Shown here piece by piece: positions 26,608 through 37,784 of a stretch of 64,000 nucleotides of DNA (its first letter is position 1; each line of letters opens with the position of its first letter). Origin of the DNA: Acidobacteriota bacterium (lineage in GTDB: Bacteria > Acidobacteriota > Vicinamibacteria > Vicinamibacterales > Vicinamibacteraceae); contig JADLFL010000016.1 in NCBI GenBank assembly GCA_020845575.1, forward strand, positions 1 through 64,000. Reading direction: 5' to 3'. Under the pieces are notes generated by a model. The model had not been told where the DNA came from. It did no database searches and saw only the letters and a program-made list of their open reading frames with translations. Position numbers and translations under genes: made by a program.

Positions 26608-29302
<2,695 letters not shown>

Positions 29303-29312
29303 TGCACTCCGT

Positions 29313-29350
29313 GTGGACGGCTGTCGGCTCGCGGGCCGGCAGCCGTCCAC
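29313..29350. terminator. Bidirectional terminator-like hairpin between katG and corA
   Basis: GTGGACGGCTG (29313-29323) pairs perfectly with CAGCCGTCCAC (29340-29350), and CGGC/GCCG pairs inside. It fills the gap between two converging genes. No long T-run follows on either side. Confidence 0.6.
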
Positions 29351-30328
29351 TCACAACCAGCCGTACTTCCTGAACTTCACGTACAGCACGGCGTCGATGG
29401 CCAGCATCGTCGCCAGCGTGAGCGGATACCCCCAGACCCAGTGCAGTTCCGGCATGTGCGTGAAGTTCATGCCGTAGATGCCCGCCAGCAGCGTCGGCAC
29501 GGTGATGAGCGCGCCGTACGCCGCGAGCTTCTTGGTCACCTGACTGTCGGCGATCCCGATGAGCGCGAGCGTCACGGTGATACCCGTCTGCAGCATTTCG
29601 CGCTGTGAATCGATCGCCGCGTTGATCCGCATGAGGTGATCGAAGACGTCGCGGAAGTATTCCTGCGCGCCGAGGCAGACAGACGGCACGCGTCCGCCCG
29701 TGAGCCGCGCGGTCGCTTCCATCAGCGACGCCACGGCGTGCTTGAGCACCATGAGCCGGTACTTGAGGTCGTAGAACGCCTCGATGTTCTTCGCACTCGG
29801 CACGCCGCGGAAGATCTCGCCTTCGAGCCGTTCGAGTTCGGCTTCGAGGCGATCCAGGACGGGGAAGTACCTGTCGACGACGGCGTCCATGATCGCATAG
29901 AGCACGAACCCCGATCCGCGCGCGAGGTTCTCGGGATCCATCTCGGCGCGCGTCCTGACGTCGCGGAAGCCGAGCGGCGACTTGCGTCGCACCGACAGCA
30001 CGTAGTTGCGGCCCACGAACACGTCCACTTCGCCGACGATGAAGTCGCCGTCGGGATTGGCGGGATCGAGGTCGATGGTCTGCAGCACCACGAACATGCT
30101 GGCGCCGTACTCTTCGACCTTGGGCCGCTGCTGTCCCTTGCGCGCGTCCTCGACGGCCAGTTCGTGGAGTCCGAACTCCTCGGCCATGTGCGCCAGTTCG
30201 GCATCGTCGGGATCGAGCAGGGCCACCCACACGAAGCAGTCGGGACGGACGACGTACTCGGAGATCGCCTCGCTGCCGATGTCGGCGAGCCTCGTGCCGT
30301 TCTGGTAGACAACGCAGTTGACGAGCAT
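29351..30328 (-). CDS. corA: CorA-family magnesium/cobalt channel
   Basis: A 325-aa inner-membrane protein. It has a large N-terminal cytoplasmic domain (~1-260) with a long helix, then two C-terminal membrane helices (~265-285 and ~300-318). The selectivity motif YGMNF lies in the loop between them, followed by MPEL. The length is normal for the family. The start at 30328 has no clear SD. There is no metal riboswitch or leader of note in the 118-nt gap that separates it from the inhibitor gene upstream. Confidence 0.95.
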   Translation of the reverse strand: MLVNCVVYQNGTRLADIGSEAISEYVVRPDCFVWVALLDPDDAELAHMAEEFGLHELAVEDARKGQQRPKVEEYGASMFVVLQTIDLDPANPDGDFIVGEVDVFVGRNYVLSVRRKSPLGFRDVRTRAEMDPENLARGSGFVLYAIMDAVVDRYFPVLDRLEAELERLEGEIFRGVPSAKNIEAFYDLKYRLMVLKHAVASLMEATARLTGGRVPSVCLGAQEYFRDVFDHLMRINAAIDSQREMLQTGITVTLALIGIADSQVTKKLAAYGALITVPTLLAGIYGMNFTHMPELHWVWGYPLTLATMLAIDAVLYVKFRKYGWL

Positions 30329-30446
30329 GGTGCCGGCACATGATGCGGCCGCGCACGGGTCGCGGGCAACCGGCCTCCGGGCCAGGTGCCCGGTGTCCGG
30401 TGCCGACCCGGGACGTCGCCGCGAGACGACATCCGGCGGCCAGCGT

Positions 30447-30752
30447 TCAGAGGTGCCCCGGTTTCGCGCGAGCCGACAGGCGTTCGACGAGCGCGAAGAG
30501 GGTGTCGGGCAGATTCAACTCGTCGAACGTCAACCGACGCCGGCCTGCGTCGGTATCGATGTCGAGCTCATAGCAGAGCGTGTCGCGAGCGGCAACTGCG
30601 TCAGCGGCAGACGGCGCCAGTCGAGGGGCGCTGACCGCACGGGTGAGCGCCGCCCGTTCGTCAGCCGTCAGTTCCGCGGCCGGCAGTTCACTCGTGCGGA
30701 TGAGGCCGGCAAAGCCCCCCGATTGTCGCAGGCAGACCCTGGTGATGCGCAC
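30447..30752 (-). CDS. Emfourin-like inhibitor of M4 peptidases
   Basis: A 101-aa protein without a signal peptide. The N-terminal pattern VCLRQSGGFAGL matches emfourin, the protealysin inhibitor first described in Serratia. A mid-region D-x-L-x-Y-E-L strand (DTLCYELDIDTDAG) and an acidic helix start (FDELNLPDTL) also fit. It begins 3 nt after the stop of an M4 peptidase gene, the usual arrangement for emfourin with protealysin-like peptidases. It probably binds and blocks the peptidase inside the cell. The identification rests on motif recall plus context, and both agree. Confidence 0.75.
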   Translation of the reverse strand: MRITRVCLRQSGGFAGLIRTSELPAAELTADERAALTRAVSAPRLAPSAADAVAARDTLCYELDIDTDAGRRRLTFDELNLPDTLFALVERLSARAKPGHL

Positions 30753-30755
30753 GCG

Positions 30756-31802
30756 TCAGAATCCCACGGTCTTCCAGGCCTTCGCCACCGCATTCTCCGC
30801 GGCGCTGCCGACGCCGTACATCGTCGCGGCCTTCTCGAGCGTCGTGCTGACCATGTCCGCGAACTGGCTCGTCTGCGTGAGCGCCAGCATCGACTGATAC
30901 CAGATCGCGCCGGCCTTCTCCCACGCGTGTCCGCCGAGCGTGGTCGCGACGAGGAAGAACGCGTGATTGGGGATGCCCGAGTTGATGTGGACGCCGCCGC
31001 CGTCGGCGCTGCCCGTGTACTTGCCGGAGAGATGCTTGGGCTGCGGATCGGTGCCCAGATACACGTCGTTCTCGTACGCCTTCGCGGCCGTGAACGTGCG
31101 CAACGACCGCGCGGATGTGGCCGGTCCCATGATCTCCGCGCCAACCAGCCAGTCGGCCTTCGCCGCTGTCTGCTTCTTCTTCCATTGCTTCACGAGCACG
31201 CCGAAGACGTCGGCGAAGTGCTCGTTGAGCGCGCCCGGCTCGTTGCGGTACTCGAGGTTGCACGTGTGGGTCACGACGCCGTGGGTCAGCTCGTGCCCGA
31301 CGACGTCGAGCGAGCGCGTGAAGCGCGTGAAGACGATGCCGTCTCCGTCGCCGTACGCCATCTGCTCGCCGTTCCAGAAGGCGTTGTTGTAGTTGCGGCT
31401 GATATGGACGCTCGAAATGAGGGACATGCCGCGGTCGTCGAGCGAGTTGCGCCCGAAGAGTCGCTTGTAGAAATCGTAGGTCGAGCCGGAGTGGTCGTAC
31501 GCCTCGTTGACAGCCGGATCGGTCGAACGGGGATCGCGCTCGCGGCGGACGAGCGTGCCGGGCAGGAACGTCGCGCCCTGGTGCTTCATGTCGTAGACCA
31601 GGCGCTCCTTCTTGCGATCGGCCGCGGGAATCGCCGCCATCATCGGCATCTGCGCGAGCGTCGTGCGCGTGGCGCGCAACGTGGCGGAGCGTGCGATGGC
31701 GCTGATCGCGTGCTTGCGGACGTTCACGTCGTCGGACTCCGCCAGGCGGTCGAGCACGTACGGCGGCAGGATGCAGTGGATGGGATCGTGATGGCAGCGC
31801 AT
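30756..31802 (-). CDS. Protealysin-like M4 metallopeptidase
   Basis: A 348-aa thermolysin-family peptidase of the short-propeptide protealysin group. There is no signal peptide. The N-terminal segment carries the PPY motif (ILPPYVLDRL, residues 11-20) characteristic of protealysin precursors. Zinc-binding HELTH is at 170-174, the third ligand Glu194 is in ALNEHFAD, and the transition-state His272 is in GGVHINSGIPN. The start has a GGAGG SD. It is immediately followed by the inhibitor gene. Protealysins are cytoplasmic or released by unusual routes; the role here is unknown. Confidence 0.92.
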   Translation of the reverse strand: MRCHHDPIHCILPPYVLDRLAESDDVNVRKHAISAIARSATLRATRTTLAQMPMMAAIPAADRKKERLVYDMKHQGATFLPGTLVRRERDPRSTDPAVNEAYDHSGSTYDFYKRLFGRNSLDDRGMSLISSVHISRNYNNAFWNGEQMAYGDGDGIVFTRFTRSLDVVGHELTHGVVTHTCNLEYRNEPGALNEHFADVFGVLVKQWKKKQTAAKADWLVGAEIMGPATSARSLRTFTAAKAYENDVYLGTDPQPKHLSGKYTGSADGGGVHINSGIPNHAFFLVATTLGGHAWEKAGAIWYQSMLALTQTSQFADMVSTTLEKAATMYGVGSAAENAVAKAWKTVGF

Positions 31803-31962
31803 GACGGGGCTCCTCCGTGCTCTCCTTCAAACGCCCGTCCACGCTGTTGCGTACAGGAGCCTCCGCGAGTCAGGGCTTCCGCCTTCGCGACGCGACGGCG
31901 AGACCCCGGCCTCCATCCGAGCTGGAGCGCACGTCGCCCGGGGCCATATCGTCGTTGTTGCC

Positions 31963-32002
31963 CCCGGTGCCCGGTGCCCGGTGCCCGGTGCCCGGTGCCC
32001 GG
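31963..32002 (+). repeat. Heptamer tandem repeat (CCCGGTG x5)
   Basis: Five perfect CCCGGTG units plus a partial sixth end 28 nt before the start of the NnrS-like gene. The period of seven is not a multiple of three, and the locus is intergenic. Confidence 0.85.
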
Positions 32003-32030
32003 CCGTGTCGCGATAGAGTGAGCGTGTCCC

Positions 32031-33110
32031 ATGTGCGCCACCCGTTCACGAGTCCTGTCCATCCGCGTCCCGCTGCTGGTGGTGACGATGGCGGGGCTCA
32101 TGGCGGGGTTGGTGGCGGGCCTGGCGCGGATGGGCTGGAACGTGCCGATCGGCGCGGGCGTTGGTGCCGTGCATGGTCCGCTCCTGGTGTTCGGCGTGTT
32201 CACGGCGCTCATCGGAATCGAGCGCGCAGCGGCGTTCGAGGCGCGATGGACGTACGCCGGGCCTGGCGCGGCGGTGCTCACGGCGCTGGCGCTCGTCTCC
32301 GGGATGCCGGATGTGGCGTCCGTGCTGGCCGTGGCAGGCGCGACAGGCATGGCCGCGCTGAACGTGGCCATCGTGCGACGGCAGGCCAGCACGCCGACAT
32401 GGCTGATGCTGCTCGCGTCGCTGGTGCTGGTGGCGTCGGCCATCGCCTGGGCGACGGGTGCGCCGGTGCCCCTGCTGGTGCCGTCGTGGATCGCGTTCTT
32501 CGCCCTGACCATCTCGTCGGAGCGACTGGAGATCTCGCGCTTCGTCTCGCCGCCGGCGTGGGCCGTTCGCGCGCTCACGCTGGCGTCGCTCACGCTCGCC
32601 GTGGCGTCGGTGATCGCGATCGCCTCACCCCGCGTCGCGCTGCGTATCACGGGGAGCGCGCTCGTCATCGTGTCTGCGTGGCTGCTGCGGTTCGACATCG
32701 CGCGTCGCCTCGTGCGCCAGACGGGCCTGGCGCAGTTCACGGCGGTGGCCGTCCTGAGTGGCAGCGCGTGGCTGGGAGTGGCGGGGCTTCAGATCGCACT
32801 GACCGGCCTGCCTGTGGCGGGTCCTCTGTACGACGCGGCGCTGCACGCCGTCTTCGTCGGGTTCGTCCTCACCATGGTGATGGCGCATGCCCCGATCATT
32901 CTGCCGGCCATCGTCGGCATCGCGATTCCGTACCATCGCGTGTTCTTCGTGCCTCTGGCCCTGCTCCAGATCTCACTCGTGGTGCGCGTCGTCGCGGACT
33001 GGAGCGGCGCAGGCGCGTGGCGACAATGGGCGGGCGTGGCCAACATCGGGGCATTGCTGTTGTTCGCGGCCTCAGCCTTCTTCAGCCGGTTCACGACACG
33101 CAAGCCCTGA
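32031..33110 (+). CDS. NnrS-like polytopic membrane protein
   Basis: A 359-aa inner-membrane protein with about ten or eleven hydrophobic helices. The late segment HAVFVGFVLTMVMAHAPIILP (split here as HAVFVGFVLTMV and MAHAPIILP) resembles NnrS-family proteins, which are heme/copper membrane proteins linked to nitrosative stress in some bacteria. Potential metal-binding His residues fall in that segment. It is followed 63 nt downstream by a small CopD-like membrane protein, which strengthens a copper or redox link. The function is not established. The start is ATG 32031; upstream TAGAGT is 11 nt away and no SD is seen. Confidence 0.6.
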   Translation: MCATRSRVLSIRVPLLVVTMAGLMAGLVAGLARMGWNVPIGAGVGAVHGPLLVFGVFTALIGIERAAAFEARWTYAGPGAAVLTALALVSGMPDVASVLAVAGATGMAALNVAIVRRQASTPTWLMLLASLVLVASAIAWATGAPVPLLVPSWIAFFALTISSERLEISRFVSPPAWAVRALTLASLTLAVASVIAIASPRVALRITGSALVIVSAWLLRFDIARRLVRQTGLAQFTAVAVLSGSAWLGVAGLQIALTGLPVAGPLYDAALHAVFVGFVLTMVMAHAPIILPAIVGIAIPYHRVFFVPLALLQISLVVRVVADWSGAGAWRQWAGVANIGALLLFAASAFFSRFTTRKP

Positions 33111-33121
33111 CTTGACCTGTG

Positions 33122-33163
33122 AGCCGCAAGCCGCAAGCCGCAAGCCGTACGCCGTAAACCGTA
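33122..33163 (+). repeat. Degenerate heptamer repeat (AGCCGCA/AGCCGTA x6)
   Basis: Three AGCCGCA units are followed by three diverged units (AGCCGTA, CGCCGTA, AACCGTA). The repeat fills the gap before the CopD-like gene and ends 10 nt before its ATG. Confidence 0.75.
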
Positions 33164-33173
33164 AGACCCCCGC

Positions 33174-33680
33174 ATGCACACGCTCTACTTCATCTCCGTC
33201 GCGCTCCACATCCTCGCCGCCACGATCTGGATTGGCGGCATCGCGTTCCTGGTGCTCGTCGTGGTGCCGTGGCTGCGCAGCGGCAGCCGAGTGGCCGCCG
33301 GCGTGTTCCTGCGCGAGACGGGCCTGCGCTTCCGCAACGTCGGCTGGACGTGCTTCGGTGTGCTGATCGTGACGGGCACGTTCAATCTCTGGTACCGGGG
33401 CGTGAGGCCGTGGCACTTCATCGATCCCGCATGGCTGCGGTCGTCGTTCGGCAGTGCCATCGCGCTGAAGCTGGCGGTCTTCGCCGCGGTGCTCGGCATC
33501 AGCGTCATCCACGATTTCAGTGTCGGGCCACGTGCCACGCGCGCGCTGGAGCAGGATCCCACCGGACCGGAAGCCGCGCGGTTGCGCCGTCAGGCGAGCC
33601 TCCTCGGCCGCGCCAACGCGCTGCTCGCGCTCGCGCTGCTCGTCATCGCCGTGGCGATCGTCAGAGGCTGGCCGCGCTAG
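33174..33680 (+). CDS. CopD-like four-helix membrane protein
   Basis: A 168-aa inner-membrane protein with four helices. His at ~11 (VALHILAATIWIGG), Trp-Ile-Gly-Gly and the motif VTGTFNLWYRG are typical of the CopD domain, which is implicated in copper uptake or handling. It is shorter than full CopD proteins and matches the stand-alone small form. It probably works with the NnrS-like protein upstream. It converges on the TrpB2 gene. Confidence 0.75.
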   Translation: MHTLYFISVALHILAATIWIGGIAFLVLVVVPWLRSGSRVAAGVFLRETGLRFRNVGWTCFGVLIVTGTFNLWYRGVRPWHFIDPAWLRSSFGSAIALKLAVFAAVLGISVIHDFSVGPRATRALEQDPTGPEAARLRRQASLLGRANALLALALLVIAVAIVRGWPR

Positions 33681-33687
33681 CAGCGCT

Positions 33688-33711
33688 GGCACCCACAAGG
33701 GGTGTCCCTAC
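33688..33711. repeat. Small hairpin repeat (CACCC-ACAA-GGGGTG, GTAGGGACACC type)
   Basis: The hairpin CACCC/GGGTG sits inside GGCACCC...GTCCCTAC, a motif commonly seen dispersed in GC-rich genomes. There is only one copy in this window. Confidence 0.4.
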
Positions 33712-33741
33712 ATCTGTTCGGGTGTGATCGACCACTCCGAG

Positions 33742-33787
33742 GCTGCCGCGCGGCCGCCGGGTTGTCCGGTGCTTGCCGCGCGGCAGC
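33742..33787. terminator. Strong hairpin between converging genes
   Basis: GCTGCCGCGCGGC (33742-33754) pairs perfectly over 13 bp with GCCGCGCGGCAGC (33775-33787). The loop is 20 nt. There is no T-tract. Confidence 0.55.
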
Positions 33788-33851
33788 GCCGCAGGCGCGA
33801 AGACGGGCCCCGTGCCCGGGTGTGCGGTTGCCGGTTGCCCCTTGCCGGGAC

Positions 33852-35216
33852 TTACGCGTCCACCGTCGGCAGGCCGGCGAGAGACGTCGCCAGTTCTCCC
33901 TCGTCATAGCTCTGATCCGTGAGCGCGCCCGACAGGTAGTCGGTATAGGCCTGCATGTCGAAGTGGCCATGTCCGCTCAGGTTGATCAGCACTGCGCGCG
34001 AGACGTCCTCCTCGCGGCAGCGCAGCGCCTCGTCGATGGCCGCTTTCACGGCGTGCGTCGATTCCGGCGCAGGCACGATGCCTTCGGCGCGGGCAAACTG
34101 CACGCCGGCGGCGAAGCACTCGGTCTGCAGCAGCGCCTGCGCCTCGATGAGGCCAAGCTCCTTGACGTGCGACACGAGTGGCGCCATGCCGTGGTACCGC
34201 AGGCCACCGGCGTGGAACCCGGGTGGCATGAACGTCGAACCCAGTGTGTGCATGCGCGTCAGCGGCGTGAGGTGCGCCGTGTCGCCGAAGTCGTACGCGT
34301 AGCGTCCGCGCGTGAGGCTCGGGCACGCGGCCGGTTCCACGGCGATGACGCGCGGCGACGGCCCGCCGCGCAGGCGGGCACCGATGAACGGGAACGCGAT
34401 ACCCGCGAAGTTCGACCCGCCACCCGCCGCACCGATGATGACGTCGGGATAGTCGTCGGCCATCTCGAATTGCGCGAGCGCTTCGAGGCCGATCACCGAC
34501 TGGTGCAGCAGCACGTGATTGAGGACCGACCCGAGCGCGTAGTTCGTGTCGGCACGCGTCGCGGCAACTTCGACGGCCTCCGAAATCGCCATGCCGAGGC
34601 TGCCCCGGCACGACGGATCACGCGCCAGGACGTCGCGACCGTAGGCCGTTTCGTTCGACGGACTGGCGACGCAGCGGGCGCCGTAGGTTTCCATCAACGC
34701 GCGCCGGTACGGCTTCTGATCGTACGACACGCGCACCATGAACACCTGCACCTCGATGCCGAAGAGGGCGCCGGCAAACGCCAGCGACGATCCCCATTGC
34801 CCGGCGCCTGTCTCGGTGCTGATTTTCCTGATGCCGGCCTCGCGGTTGTAGAACGCCTGCGCCACCGACGTGTTCGGCTTGTGGCTGCCTGCCGGACTCA
34901 CGCCTTCGTATTTGTAGTAGATGCGTGCGGGCGTCTGCAGCTCGCGTTCGAGACGGCGTGCGCGGAAGAGCGGCGACGGCCGCCACTGGCGATACACGTC
35001 GCGCACGGGTTCGGGAATCTCGATCTCGCGATCGGTGGAGACCTCCTGCGCGATGAGCGACATCGGGAACAACGGTGCGAGATCGTCAGGCCCGAGAGGC
35101 TGGAGCGTGCCCGGGTGCAGCACCGGCGGTGGCGGCGACGGCAGGTCGGCCACGAGGTTGTACCAGTGGGTGGGCAGGCGCGACTCATCGAGCAGGTATT
35201 TCACGCGATCCGACAT
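33852..35216 (-). CDS. trpB: TrpB2-type tryptophan synthase beta-like enzyme
   Basis: A 454-aa PLP enzyme of the TrpB2 subgroup, which joins indole and serine to make tryptophan and often works without TrpA. PLP-lysine is Lys113 in GSHKPNT. The phosphate-binding loop GAAGGGSNF is at ~262-270. Length and the N-terminal extension are typical of TrpB2 rather than TrpB1. The ATG at 35216 has CGGAGGAA 7 nt upstream, which decides against the earlier in-frame ATG at 35240. No trpA or other trp genes are adjacent, so salvage of indole is a reasonable inference. Confidence 0.93.
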   Translation of the reverse strand: MSDRVKYLLDESRLPTHWYNLVADLPSPPPPVLHPGTLQPLGPDDLAPLFPMSLIAQEVSTDREIEIPEPVRDVYRQWRPSPLFRARRLERELQTPARIYYKYEGVSPAGSHKPNTSVAQAFYNREAGIRKISTETGAGQWGSSLAFAGALFGIEVQVFMVRVSYDQKPYRRALMETYGARCVASPSNETAYGRDVLARDPSCRGSLGMAISEAVEVAATRADTNYALGSVLNHVLLHQSVIGLEALAQFEMADDYPDVIIGAAGGGSNFAGIAFPFIGARLRGGPSPRVIAVEPAACPSLTRGRYAYDFGDTAHLTPLTRMHTLGSTFMPPGFHAGGLRYHGMAPLVSHVKELGLIEAQALLQTECFAAGVQFARAEGIVPAPESTHAVKAAIDEALRCREEDVSRAVLINLSGHGHFDMQAYTDYLSGALTDQSYDEGELATSLAGLPTVDA

Positions 35217-35252
35217 CGAGTTCCTCCGATGGTCCGACATGCTATCGCACGT

Positions 35253-35287
35253 CCCGGTGCCCGATGCCCGATGCCCGATGCCCGGTG
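35253..35287 (+). repeat. Heptamer tandem repeat (CCCGRTG x5)
   Basis: Five units, CCCGGTG, three CCCGATG, then CCCGGTG, lie in the divergent gap between trpB and padR, 16 nt before the padR -35 box. Confidence 0.85.
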
Positions 35288-35303
35288 GCTGGGCATGTGT
35301 CCA

Positions 35304-35331
35304 TTGACGATATATCCATATCGCATATAAT
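35304..35331 (+). promoter_or_regulatory. padR promoter: TTGACG-N16-TATAAT, leaderless, with AT dyad
   Basis: TTGACG (35304-35309), a 16-bp spacer and a perfect TATAAT (35326-35331) end 7 nt before ATG 35339. The spacer is AT-rich and holds a TATAT...ATATA dyad (35311-35329), a plausible PadR autoregulation site. Confidence 0.7.
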
Positions 35332-35338
35332 GGCGTCC

Positions 35339-35704
35339 ATGCCTGCGCACTCCGACGACGATGTTGCCGGACAGCTGCCGTTGCAGCCGGCCACCTTCCA
35401 CATCCTCGTGGCGCTCGCCGACGGCGATCGACATGGCTACGCCATCATCCAGGACGTGGCATCGCTCACGGCCGGTGCGATCCGGTTGAGCCCGGGCACG
35501 CTCTATCGATCCATCCAGCGCATGCTCGACGATGGCCTCATCCTCGAGACCGACGACCGTCCCGCGCCCGAAGACGATGACCAACGCCGGCGCTACTACC
35601 GGGTGACGCCGTTCGGTGTCGCCGTGGCGAAGGCCGAGGCCGCCAGGCTTGCCGACCTCGTGCGTATGGCGCGCAGCCGCGGCCTGGCGCCGCGCAGGAT
35701 CTGA
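35339..35704 (+). CDS. PadR-family transcriptional regulator
   Basis: A 121-aa winged-helix repressor. The PadR signature is clear: LVALADGDRHGYAIIQDV, then LSPGTLYRSIQRML and RRYYRVTPFG. I choose the ATG at 35339 over the one 9 nt earlier, because the promoter's TATAAT overlaps the earlier ATG and the spacing to 35339 matches other starts here. It lies 4 nt before an ADOP permease gene. PadR-ADOP pairs are common in Acidobacteriota, and PadR probably represses the pair. Confidence 0.9.
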   Translation: MPAHSDDDVAGQLPLQPATFHILVALADGDRHGYAIIQDVASLTAGAIRLSPGTLYRSIQRMLDDGLILETDDRPAPEDDDQRRRYYRVTPFGVAVAKAEAARLADLVRMARSRGLAPRRI

Positions 35705-35708
35705 CGCC

Positions 35709-37686
35709 ATGGTGCGCTGGCTGCTCCGTCTCTACCCGGCGTCGTTCCGTCACGCGCACGGCCGTGAACTGGAGGCGCTCATCGCGCGCGAGCGGCGCGA
35801 CGTGCGTACGCCGTGGCGCATCGTACCGTTCTGGCTGCGCATCGTCTTCGACGCGTGCGTGAGCGCCGCGGCGGCGCACTGCGACATCCTGAAACATGAC
35901 GTACGCGACGCGTGGCGCGCGTATCGCCGGGCGCCAGGGTTCGCGGTGACGGTGCTGGTGCTCGTCGCACTGGGGATCGGCGCGACGACGGCGGCCTTCT
36001 CGCTGGCGGACGTGGTGCTCCTGCGGCCGTTGCCCTTCCCGGACGCCGATCGACTCGTGAAGGTGTGGGAGCGGCGGCCGGGCTTCTCGCAGATGGAACT
36101 GTCGCCGGCCAACTATCGCGACTGGAAGGGCATGGCGACGTCGTTCGAGACGTTCTCCGCCTACCGCGGTCTCTCCGCCACGTTGATTCGTTCCGGACGG
36201 CCCTCGCGCATCGATGGCACCGTGGTGACGGCCGATCTGCTGCGAACGCTCGGCGCGACGCCGCGCCTCGGCCGCGCCTTCACCGAGGCCGACGATCGTG
36301 AAGGCGCTCCCGCCACGGTGCTCCTGAGTCACGGGCTCTGGGAGCGCGAGTTCGGGGCCGACCCCTCGGTCGTCGGTACCACGATCCGCCTCGACGACGA
36401 GATTCACACCATCGCCGGCGTGATGCCGCGCGACTTCCACTTCCCGCGTCGCAGTACGCAACTGTGGGTGCCGATGCGGCTCGCGGCCGAGGCGCTCGTC
36501 GATCGCAACGACAACTACCTCGACGTCGTCGCGCGCGTGCGAAGCGATGTCCCGATCGAGCAGGCACGAACCGAGATGTCGTGGCTCGCCGAGCGGCTGA
36601 AGCAGGCGTATCCGACAGAGAACGAGCATACGGGCGCCAATGTGACGGCGTTGCGCGACGAGGCAGGGCAGCAGGCGCGGTTGATGTTGCTCGCGCTCGC
36701 GGGAGCATCGGCGTGCGTGCTCCTGCTCGCGTGCTCGAATCTCGCCAACCTGCTGGTGGCACGCGCGATCGCGCGACGGCGGGAGATGGCCCTGCGACTG
36801 GCGCTCGGTGCCGGTCGTGAACGGCTCGTACGCCAGGTGTTGACCGAGACGCTCCTGCTCACCGGGCTCGGCGGTGTCGTGGGCGTGACCCTGGCAGCCG
36901 GCGCCTTGCCGGCGCTCTCGCGCCTGGTGCCGTCGGCGTTGCCGATCACCGACGTCCCCGCGATCGACGCGCGCGTCCTCGGCTTCGCCGTGCTCGCCAC
37001 ACTGGTGACCGGGCTGAGCGTGTCGCTCGTGCCGCTGCTCAGGCACGCGCGCGATCGTGTGGGCGAGGGCTTACGGGAAGGGGCGCGTGCGATCGGAGCC
37101 GGCAGCGAGCGCGCGCGAGGCGCGCTCGTCGTCACACAGCTGGCGGCGTCGGTCGTCCTGCTCGTGATGTGCGGCCTGCTCCTGCGTGCGCTGTGGACCA
37201 TCAGGGTCGTCGACCCGGGGTTCACGACGACAGGCGTGCTGACGGCACGGACGTCGCTGCCGATGCCGAAGTACGAGAACACCGAGTCTCGCACGCGGTT
37301 CTACGCGCGCGTCCTGTCCGACGTGCGTGCCGTGCCCGGCGTCACGCACGCGGCGTACATCAGCTTCCTCCCGCTCGGCGACATGCGTGGCGGCATCTTC
37401 CCCGTCGGCGTCGGTGCGGTGGTCGAGGATCGACGCGACAACAACGTCGCGCTCCTTCGCTACGCCACCCCGGGCTACTTCGAGGCGATGAGGATTCCGT
37501 TGCGGGAGGGACGGGACCTCGCACAGACGGACACGTCCGAGACGCAGCCCGTCGCCGTCGTCAGTCGACGTGCCGACGGCCCTCGCCGCGATGGCGCTCG
37601 TTCTCGCCATGACCGCCATCGGCAGCCTCGTACCCGCCGTCAGGGCCGCGCGCGTCGACCCCGCATCCGTCCTTCGCTCGGCGTAG
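35709..37686 (+). pseudogene. ADOP-type ABC permease broken by internal deletion and frame change
   Basis: The first ~618 codons encode a normal ADOP permease: an N-terminal segment (WLLRLYPASFR), a MacB periplasmic domain (~90-290), three FtsX helices (~315-450), a fourth (~475-495) and the start of the second periplasmic domain, up to ETQPVAVVS (~37,560). The original reading frame then becomes Arg-rich nonsense. In the +1 frame the sequence resumes directly with the family's C-terminal end (MALVLAMTAIGSLVPAVRAARVDP...LRSA, stop 37684-37686). About 190 codons, the rest of the second periplasmic domain and two helices, are missing. The original frame has no stop and runs on into the next gene. 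Confidence 0.82.
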
Positions 37687-37784
37687 TGCCGATCTGCGCG
37701 CCCTCGCGCGCCGCCGAGCTGTCCTCAGCGCGACTCCGTGATTCAATGGCAGCGGCCCGATCGGTCCGTGGCCAGGGAGTTGCC

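Noticed and set aside
33122..33163. Short CRISPR-like array
   Set aside because: The units are 7 nt with no spacers.
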